This document shows, piece by piece, positions 1 through 11,530 of a stretch of DNA of 64,000 bases (position 1 is its first letter; each line of letters starts with the position of its first letter). Source of the stretch: Canna indica (lineage: Eukaryota; Streptophyta; Magnoliopsida; Zingiberales; Cannaceae); assembly GCA_034359265.1 (NCBI GenBank), contig CP136898.1, positions 40,323,501 through 40,387,500 on the forward strand, in the 5' to 3' direction. The notes beneath the pieces were generated by a model that saw nothing but the letters and a program-made list of their open reading frames with translations, did no database searches and was not told the origin of the DNA. The translations under genes were made by a program, and so were the position numbers.

Positions 1-109
1 GTGCGTGCCCGATCATTGCGGGCAACATCTAGAGAGGCTACATGACATGGGTTATATGTTTGGATACTTATGATCACGTGTTTTGTAATATTATGTTCAT
101 ACTATTAGG

Positions 110-2336
110 ATGCGGAGGGAAAACGCAGCAGAATTAATACGAAGGAATTAACGATCTACTTTAAAAAATTCAAAACATTCCGAAAACAACGATCTACTTT
201 AGTAATACTAAGGAATTAAATGAGACAGGAAGAGCAAAATTTATACCTCAAGCCGCTAATTTGAAATTGCTGCTCTAATCCTCAATCTAGGGGTGGCAAA
301 ATGGGCCGGGCCGGCACGATAAGGTAGCATGCCAGGCCGAGCCGGGCCGCTAACTCCATGGGTCGGAAATTGGCGGCCCAGCACGACTCTCGAGCCCGCG
401 TAATTTTACAGAATTGTGTTTTTTCCAAAATTTTACAGTATTCTACTTAACATAAGTACCTAACATCAAACCAAACCAAACATCAATACTTAACAACAAA
501 CCAAACCAAATCAATTTTTTTTAGGTAGTAGACACTTAGTTTTAGGGTTTCAGAATTATTTAATTCAATTTATTTTAAAACTTAGTGGGCCAAACGGGTC
601 GGGCCGGCATGACAAGAGCCGGCCCGCATCGGCCTGCATTGGCCCGCAATGTTATTGTACCGACTCGGCCAAATAAGCTTATCGGATTGAATTTTCTGGC
701 ACGGCCTACAGTTATCGTGTCGTGCTATCATATCGTGCCCATTTCTGCCGCTCCTACCTCAGTCCCAAACACACAAATGCACATCCTTCAATGATAGTTC
801 ACACCAATCGCCTCGTAACAAAGGGGGCAGCGACCTCTCAGACTTATTGTGGCTCAACGGACAAGATCCTCAACTCTGATTCCCACCAATGAACGGTTGA
901 CCCTTCCACCAAGAATCAGGCAGCGAGGAAAGGGAGAAGAGCAATGAGAAAACACCTGAATGAATTCACAAGGAGAGAAACACCTTACTGTAATTTTCCG
1001 ACGGAGCTTCACCAAGCTAGTGGAAGAAGGAGAGGAAAAACTCCAAGGTACGGCTTCTTGATTGGAGGTGAAGAAATTGTTCTTTAGATTAATTCCCAAT
1101 TAATTCTGAATTAAATTCGGAATTAATTCACCCAATGGGTGTTCAACCAACATCTCCTAAATAATCTCATAGGGGTACAAATTTGAACTCACCCCGAAAT
1201 TCAAAATTTCAAGATTTATCTCCAATCACTTCCCTATCTAATAGGGACTTGATTTAATCACACTAATTCATTTCCCTATTAAAAGGGAGTCAACAACTAA
1301 CCTCCCTATTTAATAGGGAGACTAGGTGCATGGGGAGACCAAGCGGTTCGAATTCAAATTTGAACCAGAATTCTATTCAAAATAGAATCTGAGTTTCCTT
1401 CCTTATTATAGTTGTCCCACCTTGACCCATGGGTTCGGTCCAGTCAACACTTTGACTGGACCATGGTCAACACTTTGACTGGACCATGGTCAACACTTGA
1501 CTGGGCCAAGGATCAGGTTGACTTCATCGTGTATCATACCCTACAAATTAGGGTTCCGAGGAACCCCTTCCCCTAGTACTTATAATTCGTCCGAATAGAA
1601 AACACCTTTCCTATTTTGTTCGTAAACAAGAATCGTGATCGTGTTGCAGCATGTCCATTCTAATAGACATCAAGTGTCACACTCAAGTTCTATTTTACAA
1701 AGTTTGTTACGAGGGTATCCTGTTGTGTGTGACCCATTGAGCCCCACACTAAGCCAGCAGTGAGTTGTGCAAACGGAGAGTCAGATTCGAAAAAACATCA
1801 TCTATTCGAATTTCCACGAGCCTCCACTAAACCTCATTAGTGTGGTCGTGTGAGACTCCACTCACAAGTCATAATTGACATCTAGCAACATGTCATAACC
1901 ATCCAAATAGTGTGAGGTTCAATCTAAAGGGATCAAACGCCCTTTAGTGATTAGTTACCATGCAACTAAATCCTTCTATTACAATATCCCGAACTCGACT
2001 AGGGTACGGAAAATATGTTAAACCCTAATACCGATTCATATGCACTCCACCGGTCAAGTTGTCGTCTCAATCATGAAACATCATAAACCTTTTTTCGACT
2101 TTCATATCCACTTTGCCAGAGATTCCCGAGTCAACACTTAAAGGGATACATAGGACACTATCTCCTCTTACTATGAGTAACTGATTCCTTATTAGTTGCT
2201 CACCTACCTCCATGAAAGCTTCTCCATGCCCAATGGTACCTAGCACACGACTCTGCAAGCCACGTAGGGATAACACCAAAGCAATGGATCGTCAATCACA
2301 AGGTAATCATGACAACCTCAGGTTCAAGGATTGCTT
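110..2336 (-). mobile_element. Left part of a Ty1/copia LTR (copy A)
   Basis: The stretch 1868-2336 matches 20488-20990 base for base over long runs, and the match resumes at 15002-15450 against 20990-21432. One LTR has therefore been split by the CACTA element between 2336 and 15002. The LTR probably continues left to about 110, where a TG starts a purine-rich run, but no second copy covers 110-1867, so that limit is a guess. The coding remnants next door run on the minus strand, so this would be the 3' LTR. A short tandem duplication around 1437-1490 (the 'gtcaacactttgactggacca' kind of unit) lies inside it. Bases 1-109 show nothing I recognise. Confidence 0.6.
288..756. mobile_element. hAT-type MITE, GC-rich family
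   Basis: The left end TAGGGGTGGCAAAATGGGC and the reverse complement of the right end, TAGGAGCGGCAGAAATGGGC, form imperfect terminal inverted repeats. The flanks CCTCAATC (280-287) and CCTCAGTC (757-764) look like an 8-bp target duplication with one change, as hAT transposases make. There is no coding capacity; the open frame across 585-794 is not protein-like. The same family recurs at 55445-55938. Confidence 0.7.
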
Positions 2337-2962
2337 CACGACTACAATATAGCCTTTTAGCGATGATTGTTATGACGTTTGCTAGTAATTATAAATGCTG
2401 CAAAATCTTTTACCAGCAATTAATGAATTCCCACTAGATCATTTGTCGTTAAAGACTTTAGAAGCAATTTATACAATTGCCAGTAAAGATAAAAATAATC
2501 GCCACTATATATATATATATATAATGGTTATTTTTGTAGCAATTACAATTGCTACTAAATCTTACAATGTCTTATTCAACTAATCTTCTTTGGTGGCTTT
2601 AATAATTACCATTAAATTGGTAATCATAGCATAGCAATGTCTATTACAACAAGAAAGCTAAAAGTCACAAGATTAATCAAACAAAAACGAAAAGAATCAT
2701 ATTATGAAGTACTTGAACTTCAACTATCACATGAGTTACAATTCAACCGAAAGAAACTCAATTGAGAGCTTAACCTCATCCTCATCAATTATAGTCTTTC
2801 ATATCCTTATTGTTTGAATAGACCAACAAAATGATTAAAGCATCCTTCACCTAAAAATGAAAAAAAATACTTAAGATACATCTGACGCCATTGTATAAAA
2901 ATTGCAAGGACGACTGAACATTTATTGATGTATTCATATACATCTTTTGATGGATACATCAT

Positions 2963-3290
2963 TCAAATTTGGATTTGTTGTTGTCGTAGGAGGTGGTGGG
3001 TCGGATGGTGGAGGTGGACCATCGGGGTTCCTGGGGTGGTAAGGGTGGAGTTGGAATGTTCATTTTGTTTATTAGATGCAAAACCTGGAAAAAAAATCAT
3101 AGTGTTAGAAATGAAATAAATATCAAGAATCTGGCAACATTGAATGGATACATATTGCATCATGAATACCAGAAAGAATAGGAAGTGCTACAAGACCAGC
3201 TCAACCTGTACATAAAAACGAGGAACGACAATAAGGGCATTGACAATGTTGGTCAATATATTTCCATCAAGAGGAGGATAATATGCATAC
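2963..3290 (-). pseudogene. Captured U11/U12-65K-like exons (3' part)
   Basis: Two exons read on the minus strand. Exon 3290-3206 follows a TTGTAG acceptor, ends at a CAG|GT donor and encodes YAYYPPLDGNILTNIVNAL and then IVVPRFYVQ. Exon 3084-2963 follows TTTCCAG and encodes VLHLINKMNIPTPPLPP, then a stop at 2965-2963. These match, from memory, the conserved stretch before the proline-rich part of plant U11/U12-65K (RNPC3), an RNA-binding protein of the minor spliceosome. The intron between them is kept, so the capture happened at DNA level. The second exon seems shortened and ends in a premature stop. The matching first exon lies at 14471-14715 in the same transposon. It is a fragment, not a working gene. 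Confidence 0.7.
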
Positions 3291-4455
3291 CTACAAGACA
3301 TGTATATGATTAAGAAGCACATTTTGAATAGGAATATATATTATATTCCAAGGAAATAAGAGGAACTAAATTGTAGTAGTTTCTAAAATCTTATATGTTT
3401 ATTTTTAAACTAGAAAACAAAATATGGCAAGTTAGATATGATTGTACAGAAAACAATATAGTTTTAGAACAAAAACTCTTCAAGCACATGTATAACTGAG
3501 CATGAAGAACATGTAAATCTTCAAGCATATATGAGAGTATTTAAAGAGGAAGAGTAGCAAAAAAAACTCTGACCTAATGAATATTTGATTGAGATAACAT
3601 GAAAAATTATAAGTAATTTGAGAAGGAATTGCACACGAAGGAAGAAACATAAAAACTATTGAAAAGAAGAGCCTATAACACATAGATGACTAACTCCATG
3701 TATAAGTTAATTATACATTTAACTCGGCATGTCATTTGGGATTAATAATTATGCAATGACAAGCTTGTTGAGTGAACAATGCCCCGTATAAACAAGTCAA
3801 AATCACCTGCTCTCATGTAGCAACCGCTTCACAGAGATTGAAATCAAAGGATAAGCCTTTAAGTTCTCCAATTTTTGGATCCTTCTATAAAACATAATAA
3901 TGGTTTATCCATGTCAGATAATTTAGAAAATTGCATATCCATATCTGGACTTTCATAAAAATGAATAAGAATACTATTGGGCAACAACTAAATTATAAAA
4001 CTTGTACAATCATGCTTTGTACATTAAATACAAACTTTTGCTAGGATGTTATGAAAATTCATTATGTAAAAAGAGCAAAAATAATTGCTAGGATATCATG
4101 CTTTATTTATTTTTGGTTGTGACAAGAGAAAAAAGAGGACTTGATGCAAATGAACGGGCTTGAATTGTCTACCTCAAAGACATTTATTTATGTAAAAAGA
4201 GGGCAGTTCTAACTCAAGCCAACACATTTAAATCTACCTCAGGGTTGGATTGTCAGCATCTTAATCAAAGAATAAAAATAGAATTGTATTTTGTGTGAGA
4301 ATAAATAAAACATAAGGGTAACATCAAAAACAAGAAATAACATGCAAATAAATAATATTTTTAAAAATGTCACTATTCAACTAGATAGAACCATAAATAT
4401 TGGACTCTGCAACCTATGTGTTTATCGAAAATTGATTAGAGGTGAAACATCAAAC

Positions 4456-6360
4456 CTGATAGAATGCAATGACATGCTGAGATTTGGTCGTGTTTATAAA
4501 TGCATAGCCAACATTGCATTTTGTCATTGTGATGCTTCTACCTCCGCCCCTCACTCAAGAGCTATTTCAGCCGCAACATTCCTCAATTCGTGTTCGTGTT
4601 GAACCACTTTGTAGCTGGATTATCCTTTTGGGACTCCTTTGGGGTGTTTTATTTTCGGCTTGTTGACTTTGTTTCCTCTTTCCTTCCTCTATTATACATG
4701 AACTCTTTTGATATCTCTTGAATAGAATTGCAGGTTTCAGAGAGAAACATTGCACTTGTTATGAGAAAAATATGGAGGAACATGTCCAGTTAGATAATTA
4801 AGGATGCAAATGGAACAAGACTATAGAAACATGTAGTTACCTTAAAATCAATAGGCAAATAAATGAAATCGTAAGTTCCTCGGTGATTTTCGTCAATAGC
4901 AGCCAACAATATCTTTAAGGTGTACCTATGAACCAAATCAGAAGAGTTTACATAGAATTATAATTGGTCAAGAAAAGTAGTAGGAGTTGGAGACAAGAAT
5001 TAGTGCTTAGGTACACAAACATACTTATTGGGGATATTTTTAATCATAAGTGTTGTTCGAGAATCTTCACCGTGCAAAATACGTCCAATATCAAGTTCAT
5101 GTTGCTTCTTATCATCAACCTAATTAGATTTTGCATCGCTTCTTCCTCTCTTAAAACGATCACTAGGTGTGTCAACTGAACGTCATTCAGCGTATGTTGC
5201 GCTCTTGAAAGTCCATGACTCTGAATTGGAGGATGACAAGGGGTATTGCTCGTGAATGATAATGAACTTGACTGTAACATGGGGACAGGGGGCTGATGGT
5301 GGAACTTATTGGAATCATTCCAAACATATGAAGCTTCACAAAATGGTGAACTTCCATCTCCAGAAATTCTAATTGCTCTAAGCAGGTAATAGATTAGAAA
5401 GACCAAGAAAGAAATAAGAAAAGAGACTGTAAAACTCATTTAGGCAAGAAATCGTGGACATAATGCTTAATGATTTAATAATTTTCTCCTATTAAGGCCA
5501 GATTATATGCTTTTTTACACCAACATCAACAGCAAGAAAATAGCTATCCTACAAATACCATTCCTCTGCTTATCACTAGTTGCTTCTTGACACCATTTCC
5601 TCTTAATAAGTTAATATGCATTGCAATCCAATTTTTTGACAATGACATCACAAACCTTGTTATTCAGCTTTGTTTGACATTTTAATATATCATAACAGGA
5701 GCCACTATTTAACCCTAATCAGAGAAACAACACTATTATCACTGGGTTTAAGAATATATGGACCATGAAGACACCTCTTTTCATTTTTTAAAAATTGTTA
5801 TTTACAGATTAAATATATCTTAATTGTTCACATTTCTTTTTCACTCCTTATATGAAATTGGCATTATAACTGTCATTTTGTTGCAATGGGCTAAACAATG
5901 ATAAAAATAATCAGCATTATTAAATAATCATTTCACTGACATCATGTTACCTCAAATTGTGAAAAGGCAACAAATAATTAGAAATTATCCCAAAATGTAG
6001 GTGTAACATTAATATAAACCGTAAATAATAGGAATTCATTGTTGCTAAAAAGAATGTCTTATAGCACTTACCACCTCCACTATTTTCAAAACAATGGTTG
6101 TGAAGGCTACTAAAGCCAACCGCATAGTGACATCCCTTAGCAGTTCCATAGGCCGGTCTGGTGTTAACATTGATATCCATATGTAACTCTCTGTTTGAAG
6201 AGTTGTAGGAAATTCCATTTGTTGGAACACTATGAAACTCGGGAACTAACTGAGAATGGAAATCATAGGTGTCTTTAAATCTGCAATTTATCCGCCTCAA
6301 AGGATGGCTAAGATCAGCATGGGAAGCTTGATGAAAAACTCTAGGGTACAGTACAAGGTA
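4456..6360 (-). pseudogene. Captured Mei2-like gene, C-terminal exons
   Basis: Minus-strand exons resemble plant Mei2-like (AML) RNA-binding proteins. An exon at about 6360-6060 gives SHPLRRI and LVPEFHSVPTNGISYNSS. About 5375-5025 gives YVWNDSNKFHHQ, QSHGLSRAQHTLN, then (one frame) DDKKQHELDIGRILHGEDS and RTTLMIKNIPNK. 4925-4841 gives YTLKILLAAIDENHRGTYDF and IYLPIDFK. About 4520-4456 gives KCNVGYAFINTTKSQHVIAF. The last three make up the start of the C-terminal RRM that defines the family. The 5025/4925 junction keeps reading phase across a GTATGT donor and an AG acceptor. Defects: an in-frame TAG before VDDKKQ, a damaged acceptor near 4520, and no later exons found. The first exon is cut by the inner CACTA at 6361 and continues at 13362. 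Confidence 0.75.
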
Positions 6361-6419
6361 CACTACAACAAATATAGCAAATGAGGACGTCTTTTTTTTC
6401 TCTTAAGGATGCTTTTTTG

Positions 6420-6790
6420 CGTCATTAATTATGTCACCGACACTACTTACAAGCGTCTCAGATCATTGTGTCCCCAATAATTTTTGAGACGCAAAGGTCT
6501 AGCGTCGATGATATTTGGCGGAGACGCTTTTTAATTGCGCCTCCTATGCAAATTGCGACGCTTTTACTAAAAGCATCTCCCGAATTATATTTGGGACGCA
6601 AAGGCTTGACATCAGTGATTTTCGACGGAGACGCTTTTTAGATGTGTCTCCAATGCAACTTGCTTATTCGAGACGCAAAAGCCTAGCGTTAGTGATTTCT
6701 GGCGGAGACGCTTTTTAGTTGTGTCTTCAATACAACTCACAACGCTTTTACTAAAAATGTCTCCCAACTAATATTCGTGATGCACATGCC
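6420..6790. repeat. Left subterminal repeats of inner CACTA
   Basis: Four or five degenerate units of about 85 bases, each containing GGAGACGC followed by TTTTTA and a gcgtcTC-type motif. They mirror the array at the right end. These are presumed transposase-binding repeats; nothing suggests coding. Confidence 0.7.
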
Positions 6791-6809
6791 TTTGCGTCTC
6801 AAATATTAA

Positions 6810-7040
6810 TATATATAATAATATTATATATAAAAATATATATTAATATATAATATTATATATATTTATATATAATATTATATATATTTATATATAATTC
6901 ACTAATATATATATATTTATATATAATATTATATATATTTATATATAATATTATATATATTTATATATAATATTATATATATTTATATATAATTCACTAA
7001 TATATATATATTTATATATATATATTAATATATATATATA

Positions 7041-7111
<71 letters not shown>

Positions 7112-7115
7112 TAAT
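6810..7115. repeat. AT-rich microsatellite
   Basis: Almost pure A/T: blocks of ATATATTTATATATAATATT, then an uninterrupted (TA)n run of roughly 60 bases near 7040-7096. No coding potential. Confidence 0.95.
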
Positions 7116-7313
7116 ATTTGATATAAAAAAGTCAATCTCATGCAGCTGTGCAAAGTAAAATCAGACAGATTCCTGAATCCATTTTTTAAAAGGTAGATAC
7201 TACTGGCCAGTTTGACTGGTTTTATTGCTAAATCCAGTCATCTACTGATGCAGCTGATTCCAGTGAAATATATGTACAACCTAGTAGATTACAAAAATGC
7301 AATTACTTCTAAC

Positions 7314-7432
7314 CTCAGTGCGCAAGTCATCTACTGATGCAGCTGAGAAAGAAGGGACTAAATGAGCTCCATTAATAATTGAAGTAATGAAATGCCTGCC
7401 TGATTCTGCTAACTCCCATGCCATACAAGCAG
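7314..7432 (-). pseudogene. Captured class-3 lipase exon
   Basis: One exon between a TGCAG acceptor and a GAG|GT donor encodes ACMAWELAESGRHFITSIIN then GAHLVPSFSAASVDDLRTEV. This resembles the plant lipase class 3 / calmodulin-binding heat-shock-type alpha-beta hydrolases (the stretch around the catalytic Asp, 'NGxDLVPxFS'), where the usual Asp of D-L-V-P is replaced by His here. Only this exon is present. Confidence 0.65.
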
Positions 7433-7618
7433 CTGCATTGCAATACATTTAACATAAACACTATAATAGAATTTATTTGTAAAGGACATTAATATTGGAG
7501 TAGCACTATCAACGAGAAGGGAATTCCCTTATCCCTTGACAATGCATATACCTGAAAGTAATAGTAATTTGTTAATGCTTCACAGTTTGATTGGAATAAG
7601 AAAAGTTAATTGTCTTAC

Positions 7619-8035
7619 CACTCTAGGAGCACTTGTTGTGATAGAAAGGCCACCAAAGAAGAAAGAACCCCAAATGACAAATAGCAAGACAATGGCTCCA
7701 GCTGAGTTATGGTATCTCCCATGGAATGCATCATATAAAATCTGAGCTGGTACAAATGCTCCAGCAGTTTCATTGTTCGGATCATATAAATATTCAAAGT
7801 TCTGCATCAGGAACATTCCTTTTGACATGCATGACAAGTCAGCAAGAGATACTATGCAATGAGTTTCTAATGAAATAATACCTGAATACTGAAGGTAAGA
7901 GCTAAGATGTATGCCCATCCAAACACAGAGATAATTCCGATACTAGCAAGAATAGCTATTGGGCCATTCTTATCTGCTCCCTTTGTTTCCTCTGTCAGAT
8001 GGGCAGCTGCATCATAACCAAACAAAGAATTTCTT
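7619..8035 (-). pseudogene. Captured BAT1-like amino-acid permease exons
   Basis: Two minus-strand exons. One, about 8035-7882, encodes GYDAAAHLTEETKGADKNGP and SVFGWAYILALTFSIQ, ending at CAG|GT. The other, 7801-7619, follows TGCAG and encodes EYLYDPNNETAGAFVPAQIL, then YDAFHGRYHNSAGAIVLLFV and SFFFGGLSITTSAPRV, ending at GTG|GTAAG. The sequence is close to plant bidirectional amino-acid transporter / GABA permease proteins (APC superfamily), including the 'GYDAxAHxTEET' signature. The two exons are consecutive in the parent protein and the intron is kept. The rest of the gene is absent. Both frames are open, so the capture may be fairly recent. Confidence 0.8.
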
Positions 8036-8104
8036 AATGAAGCATTCGCTATTAATGAAGCAAAGACATAATGAGATCGTTATATTTATTGCAAATTTGT
8101 TAAT

Positions 8105-8236
8105 TACCTCCAAGATAGATGATATCTGGCGCCTTGTGTAGGGCATGGTTGCTTCCCTGTTGACCAACTGTTCGATTTCAGCTATTGAAATTTGGTCCAA
8201 ATGGTTGGCCAGAACATGTTGGCCCAAGATTCCCAT
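8105..8236 (-). other. Unassigned open stretch in inner CACTA
   Basis: On the minus strand a 44-residue open stretch (start [17 protein letters not shown], end TRRQISSILEV) stops being exon-like at a GTAATT donor-like site. It may be another captured exon, but I do not recognise it. Confidence 0.25.
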
Positions 8237-8328
8237 TGTTCAGCATTAAACTGAACACACATAATGTAACACTTAACTATCCTACTATGTTTTTTCAAGC
8301 ATTCTATTAAACTCATGAATTTATATAC

Positions 8329-8412
8329 CTTGAGAGCACCAAATACTCTATTGCCAGTTGTTGTCCTCACAAGCCCAACATCAAGTAGAGCACGATAATT
8401 AGTCTTCCCATC
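8329..8412 (-). pseudogene. Captured ribosomal protein L5 exon
   Basis: The minus strand encodes [20 protein letters not shown] and NRVFGALK, ending AAG|GTATAT. It is near-identical to the conserved core of cytosolic 60S ribosomal protein L5 (uL18). The acceptor side is missing: the match starts abruptly at about 8412. The next L5 exon in the parent protein is found upstream (8870-8954), not downstream, so the order is scrambled. Confidence 0.8.
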
Positions 8413-8823
8413 AAATTTATATGTTTTTTTTAATATTATAACTAAATATTTTTATAAATATTTATTTATATTAATCTATTATATTGAAATAAATTAATAT
8501 ATAGAATAATATATATTATATTATATATTAATCTGTGAGTAGAATAAATAAAATCTCAAAAACAAAATGTGTCAACACAATAATCTTCTGCAAGGTTCAA
8601 ATGAAACATTAAAAAGTGAATAGCATGTTACAAGCCAAATTTATAAAGCTAACATCACATAACAGATCTAGCACATCCTCAAACAATAATATTAACATCC
8701 TCGAGCTCTCTGTTTTCCTTTTCTAGCACATCCAAAAAGAAAAATGCCGAATCAAAAGTAAAAGATGGAAAGAATACGAGAGCAGAAAGATGACAGCTTA
8801 ATTAAGCTACAAAACGCTTAATT

Positions 8824-8954
8824 ACTCATCATCTTCATCTTCTTCGTCATTGGCATCAGATGAATTAAGGACATTCAAGTTGTTTCTCATCTTTCTTAAA
8901 ACCGGCAAACCTCTTATCACTGTGAGGAACATCAAGTCCACCATCCAGTGCACC
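8824..8954 (-). pseudogene. Captured L5 exon joined to an acidic tail
   Basis: After an ATGTAG acceptor the minus strand reads GALDGGLDVPHSDKRFAGF then KKDEKQLE, the L5 segment that directly follows NRVFGALK in the parent protein. The match ends near 8870. In another frame the DNA continues with NSSDANDEEDEDDE and a stop at 8824. That tail is not the L5 sequence expected at this point, so the end may be rearranged or frameshifted. A non-functional fragment. Confidence 0.7.
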
Positions 8955-9059
8955 CTACATTCACGATACCACTATTAGCCAGTATTTAAGTCATTCGAAA
9001 ATATATTAATGATCCGCATCATATTATAATATTTCAGATATGCTGCAACTCTTCTGGTC

Positions 9060-9371
9060 ATCTCACATGGGTACTGGTAAGACCTTTCAGAGTTCCCCAT
9101 GTGTTCCAAAGTCTTGAAGTTTCAAGATAATGGCTGATGAGAAGTTCTGGAATATGGACCTTTTCACTGCCATTCTTTGTCAACCCTCCTTCCATGCAAT
9201 GCTATAATTGGGAGTTCCTGAACAATAGTTGGTGTCTGTGCAATCTTTCCTCCAAACCCTGAAATTTTGAAGCATTTGTTGGCTATTTGAGGCAAAACAA
9301 TAATGACTTATTAAAATCATCAAACCTAATGGGAAAGTTTGATGCCAGTTTATTTGTGGCCGTTTCACCAA
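9060..9371 (-). other. Unassigned stretch in inner CACTA
   Basis: Exon-like minus-strand frames (for example EGGLTKNGSEKVHIPELLIS) with no family I recognise. It could be a decayed captured exon. Confidence 0.2.
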
Positions 9372-9574
9372 ATATAAAGACAGAACCTCCTGCTTATTAA
9401 CAACAAGAAAAAGAAAAAAATTACATGTGAACTACGTCATCAGCTTCAAAAGATTATGAGATAATATTTTGGGCATATCATCTGACACAAGCTGAATGTA
9501 ACTGCAGCAATTGCCTTGAACTATAAAAGGACACACCATAGTTAATCACCCAATGAAAAGAATACAGTAGGAAA

Positions 9575-9628
9575 CAAGAGCTTGTTTGAAACATTACTTT
9601 CCATTCATTTGTATGTTGCTTAATGATA

Positions 9629-9691
<63 letters not shown>

Positions 9692-10302
9692 TTACTTTTA
9701 TTTTCAAAAACTAATACCTAGTGTTATTATTCATTCCCCTCTCATCAATTTCCCCTCATACCCACCCCCTTGTGGTAATAAAAACCCATTGAAATCTCAT
9801 AATCATTCCAGCTCCTTTATTCCAATTCCAAGTCATTCCATATATCCAAGGTATCCTATAATCATGAAATAATTTCTCAATTCTTATTTCACCATTTCAT
9901 TCCATGTTACCAAATGGGCATTAAATAAGATAATGAAGGACTAATACCTTGATGATAAATAAGAGCTTGTTTGAAACATTACTTTCCATTCATTTGTATG
10001 TTGCTTAATGATAAATAATAATAATAATAATAATAATTTACTTTTATTTTCAAAAACTAATACCTAGTGTTATTATTCATTCCCCTCTCATCAATTTCCC
10101 CTCATACCCACCCCCTTGTGGTAATAAAAACCCATTGAAATCTCATAATCATTCCAGCTCCTTTATTCCAATTCCAAGTCATTCCATATATCCAAGGTAT
10201 CCTATAATCATGAAATAATTTCTCAATTCTTATTTCACCATTTCATTCCATGTTACCAAATGGGCATTAAATAAGATAATGAAGGACTAATACCTTGATG
10301 CC
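9575..10302. repeat. Direct tandem duplication with (AAT)n
   Basis: A unit of about 350 bases (start aagagcttgtttgaaacatt, end near 'ctaataccttgatg') occurs twice in a row: about 9577-9957 and 9960-10302. Outside the microsatellite the two copies look identical. Copy 1 holds a long (AAT)n run (about 9629-9690); copy 2 holds only about eight units (10015-10037). Confidence 0.9.
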
Positions 10303-10511
10303 TTCCAAATTTTTTATTAGCCTCGGAGTATATTTACTGCGTAAATGGATCTTTAATTGTATCATTCTGTATGATAAGAAAAAATGTTATCCTAACCAAT
10401 GAATGAAAACTTTTAATGCATTGAGAGCAAAATGACATGATAAAGCCAACTGTGAGTAGCACAGTTAGTGGCAACATCTTGAATGTTTCCTAAAGATCTG
10501 GGGTTCAAAGT

Positions 10512-10753
10512 AAGGTTTAAAATCTCGGTCGGTACGGTACGGTAAGTCCGGTATTTACCGGTTTTTTAGGTTTCCGGTATACGATATACCCGGTATTTGA
10601 AAAAACCGGATATATTGTGTATACCGGGCGGTATGGGCGGTATATGGTGGTATGTCACGGAAAAAAAAAAAAAAACCGGCCGGTATGCATTTTCATACCG
10701 GTCCATACCGTGTGTCGGTACGGTACGGTACCGGTACCGAGATTTTAAACCAT
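10512..10753. mobile_element. Mutator-type MITE, CCGGTAT-rich (copy 1)
   Basis: The inverted ends GGTTTAAAATCTCGGT and ACCGAGATTTTAAACC enclose CCGGTATA-rich DNA and an A-rich tract (10658-10674). The flanks GGTTCAAAGT (10502-10511 and 10754-10763) form a 9-10 bp direct repeat, which fits Mutator-like transposition. The two open frames across it are by-products of the CGGTA repeats. Confidence 0.75.
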
Positions 10754-11290
10754 GGTTCAAAGTTCAAACTCCATTATACACCATCTTTGCTATAAAAAAA
10801 ATGGCATGATAAAGAGTTAACAACAGATCTAAATAAATGTTAATTTATTAAGGCCAAAATAACTCATCACAAGAAAAGACCTTCAACTGAAGCAATTCTA
10901 GGGCTCGGATGAGAATTAAGCACGTACCTCAAATTCTAAGAATGCATCAATTCAGTAGAATATTATAGATACACAAAAGCCATCAGTCGACACAAGAAAC
11001 ATCATCTAACTCAATATTGCACTTGACACGGCTTCGATTTTGAACATTGTCCAATAAGATACTGATATATGTATGTCTTCAGAACATATAGATCCTTCAC
11101 AAACAATAGAACTTGCAATTAACACTCATATCAAATGAATGTCAACACTACAAAGTACAAACCACTTGCTGGTAACCATTAAAGGATAACTTTAAGAATA
11201 GTTAATAGCAAAGTATAACCCCAATGCTCTGAATGAGAGAAAATTCAATAATATTCTTCCTACTCAAATTAAAAATTTGCTGGTTACATG

Positions 11291-11530
11291 TTAATCGACC
11301 TCACACCTTGAGTTCTTAGAGAAGCTAAATATGCTTGACGTGTGGCTATGACCAAGTCTACCAGAGCCACCTGCTCCCCAACTTAACACAACACCAACAT
11401 CTGAGAATGCAACCATCTTAATATTGATCCCAACCAATGCAACCATCTCAATATTGATCCCAACCAAGCAATCGACTCTTGTAGGGGAAGAAACTACACT
11501 CTTTGCACCTACAATCAACATTGGCTCCAA
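11291..11530 (-). pseudogene. Captured RCC1-repeat gene fragment
   Basis: The minus strand encodes VVSSPTRVDCLVGINI, then DVGVVLSWGAGGSGRLGHSH and SSIFSFSKNS. 'VLSWGxGGxGRLGHG' is the hallmark of RCC1 repeats (seven-bladed propellers of the UVR8/RCC1 family). Between the two blocks a short segment (VGINIxMVA) is duplicated, and the usual 'AGxxHT' link is missing, so the fragment is damaged. Only part of one or two repeats is present. Confidence 0.65.

Noticed and set aside
2925..3181. Plus-strand open frames rich in Trp/Gly
   Set aside because: They are the antisense of the captured U11/U12-65K exon, which explains the sequence better.
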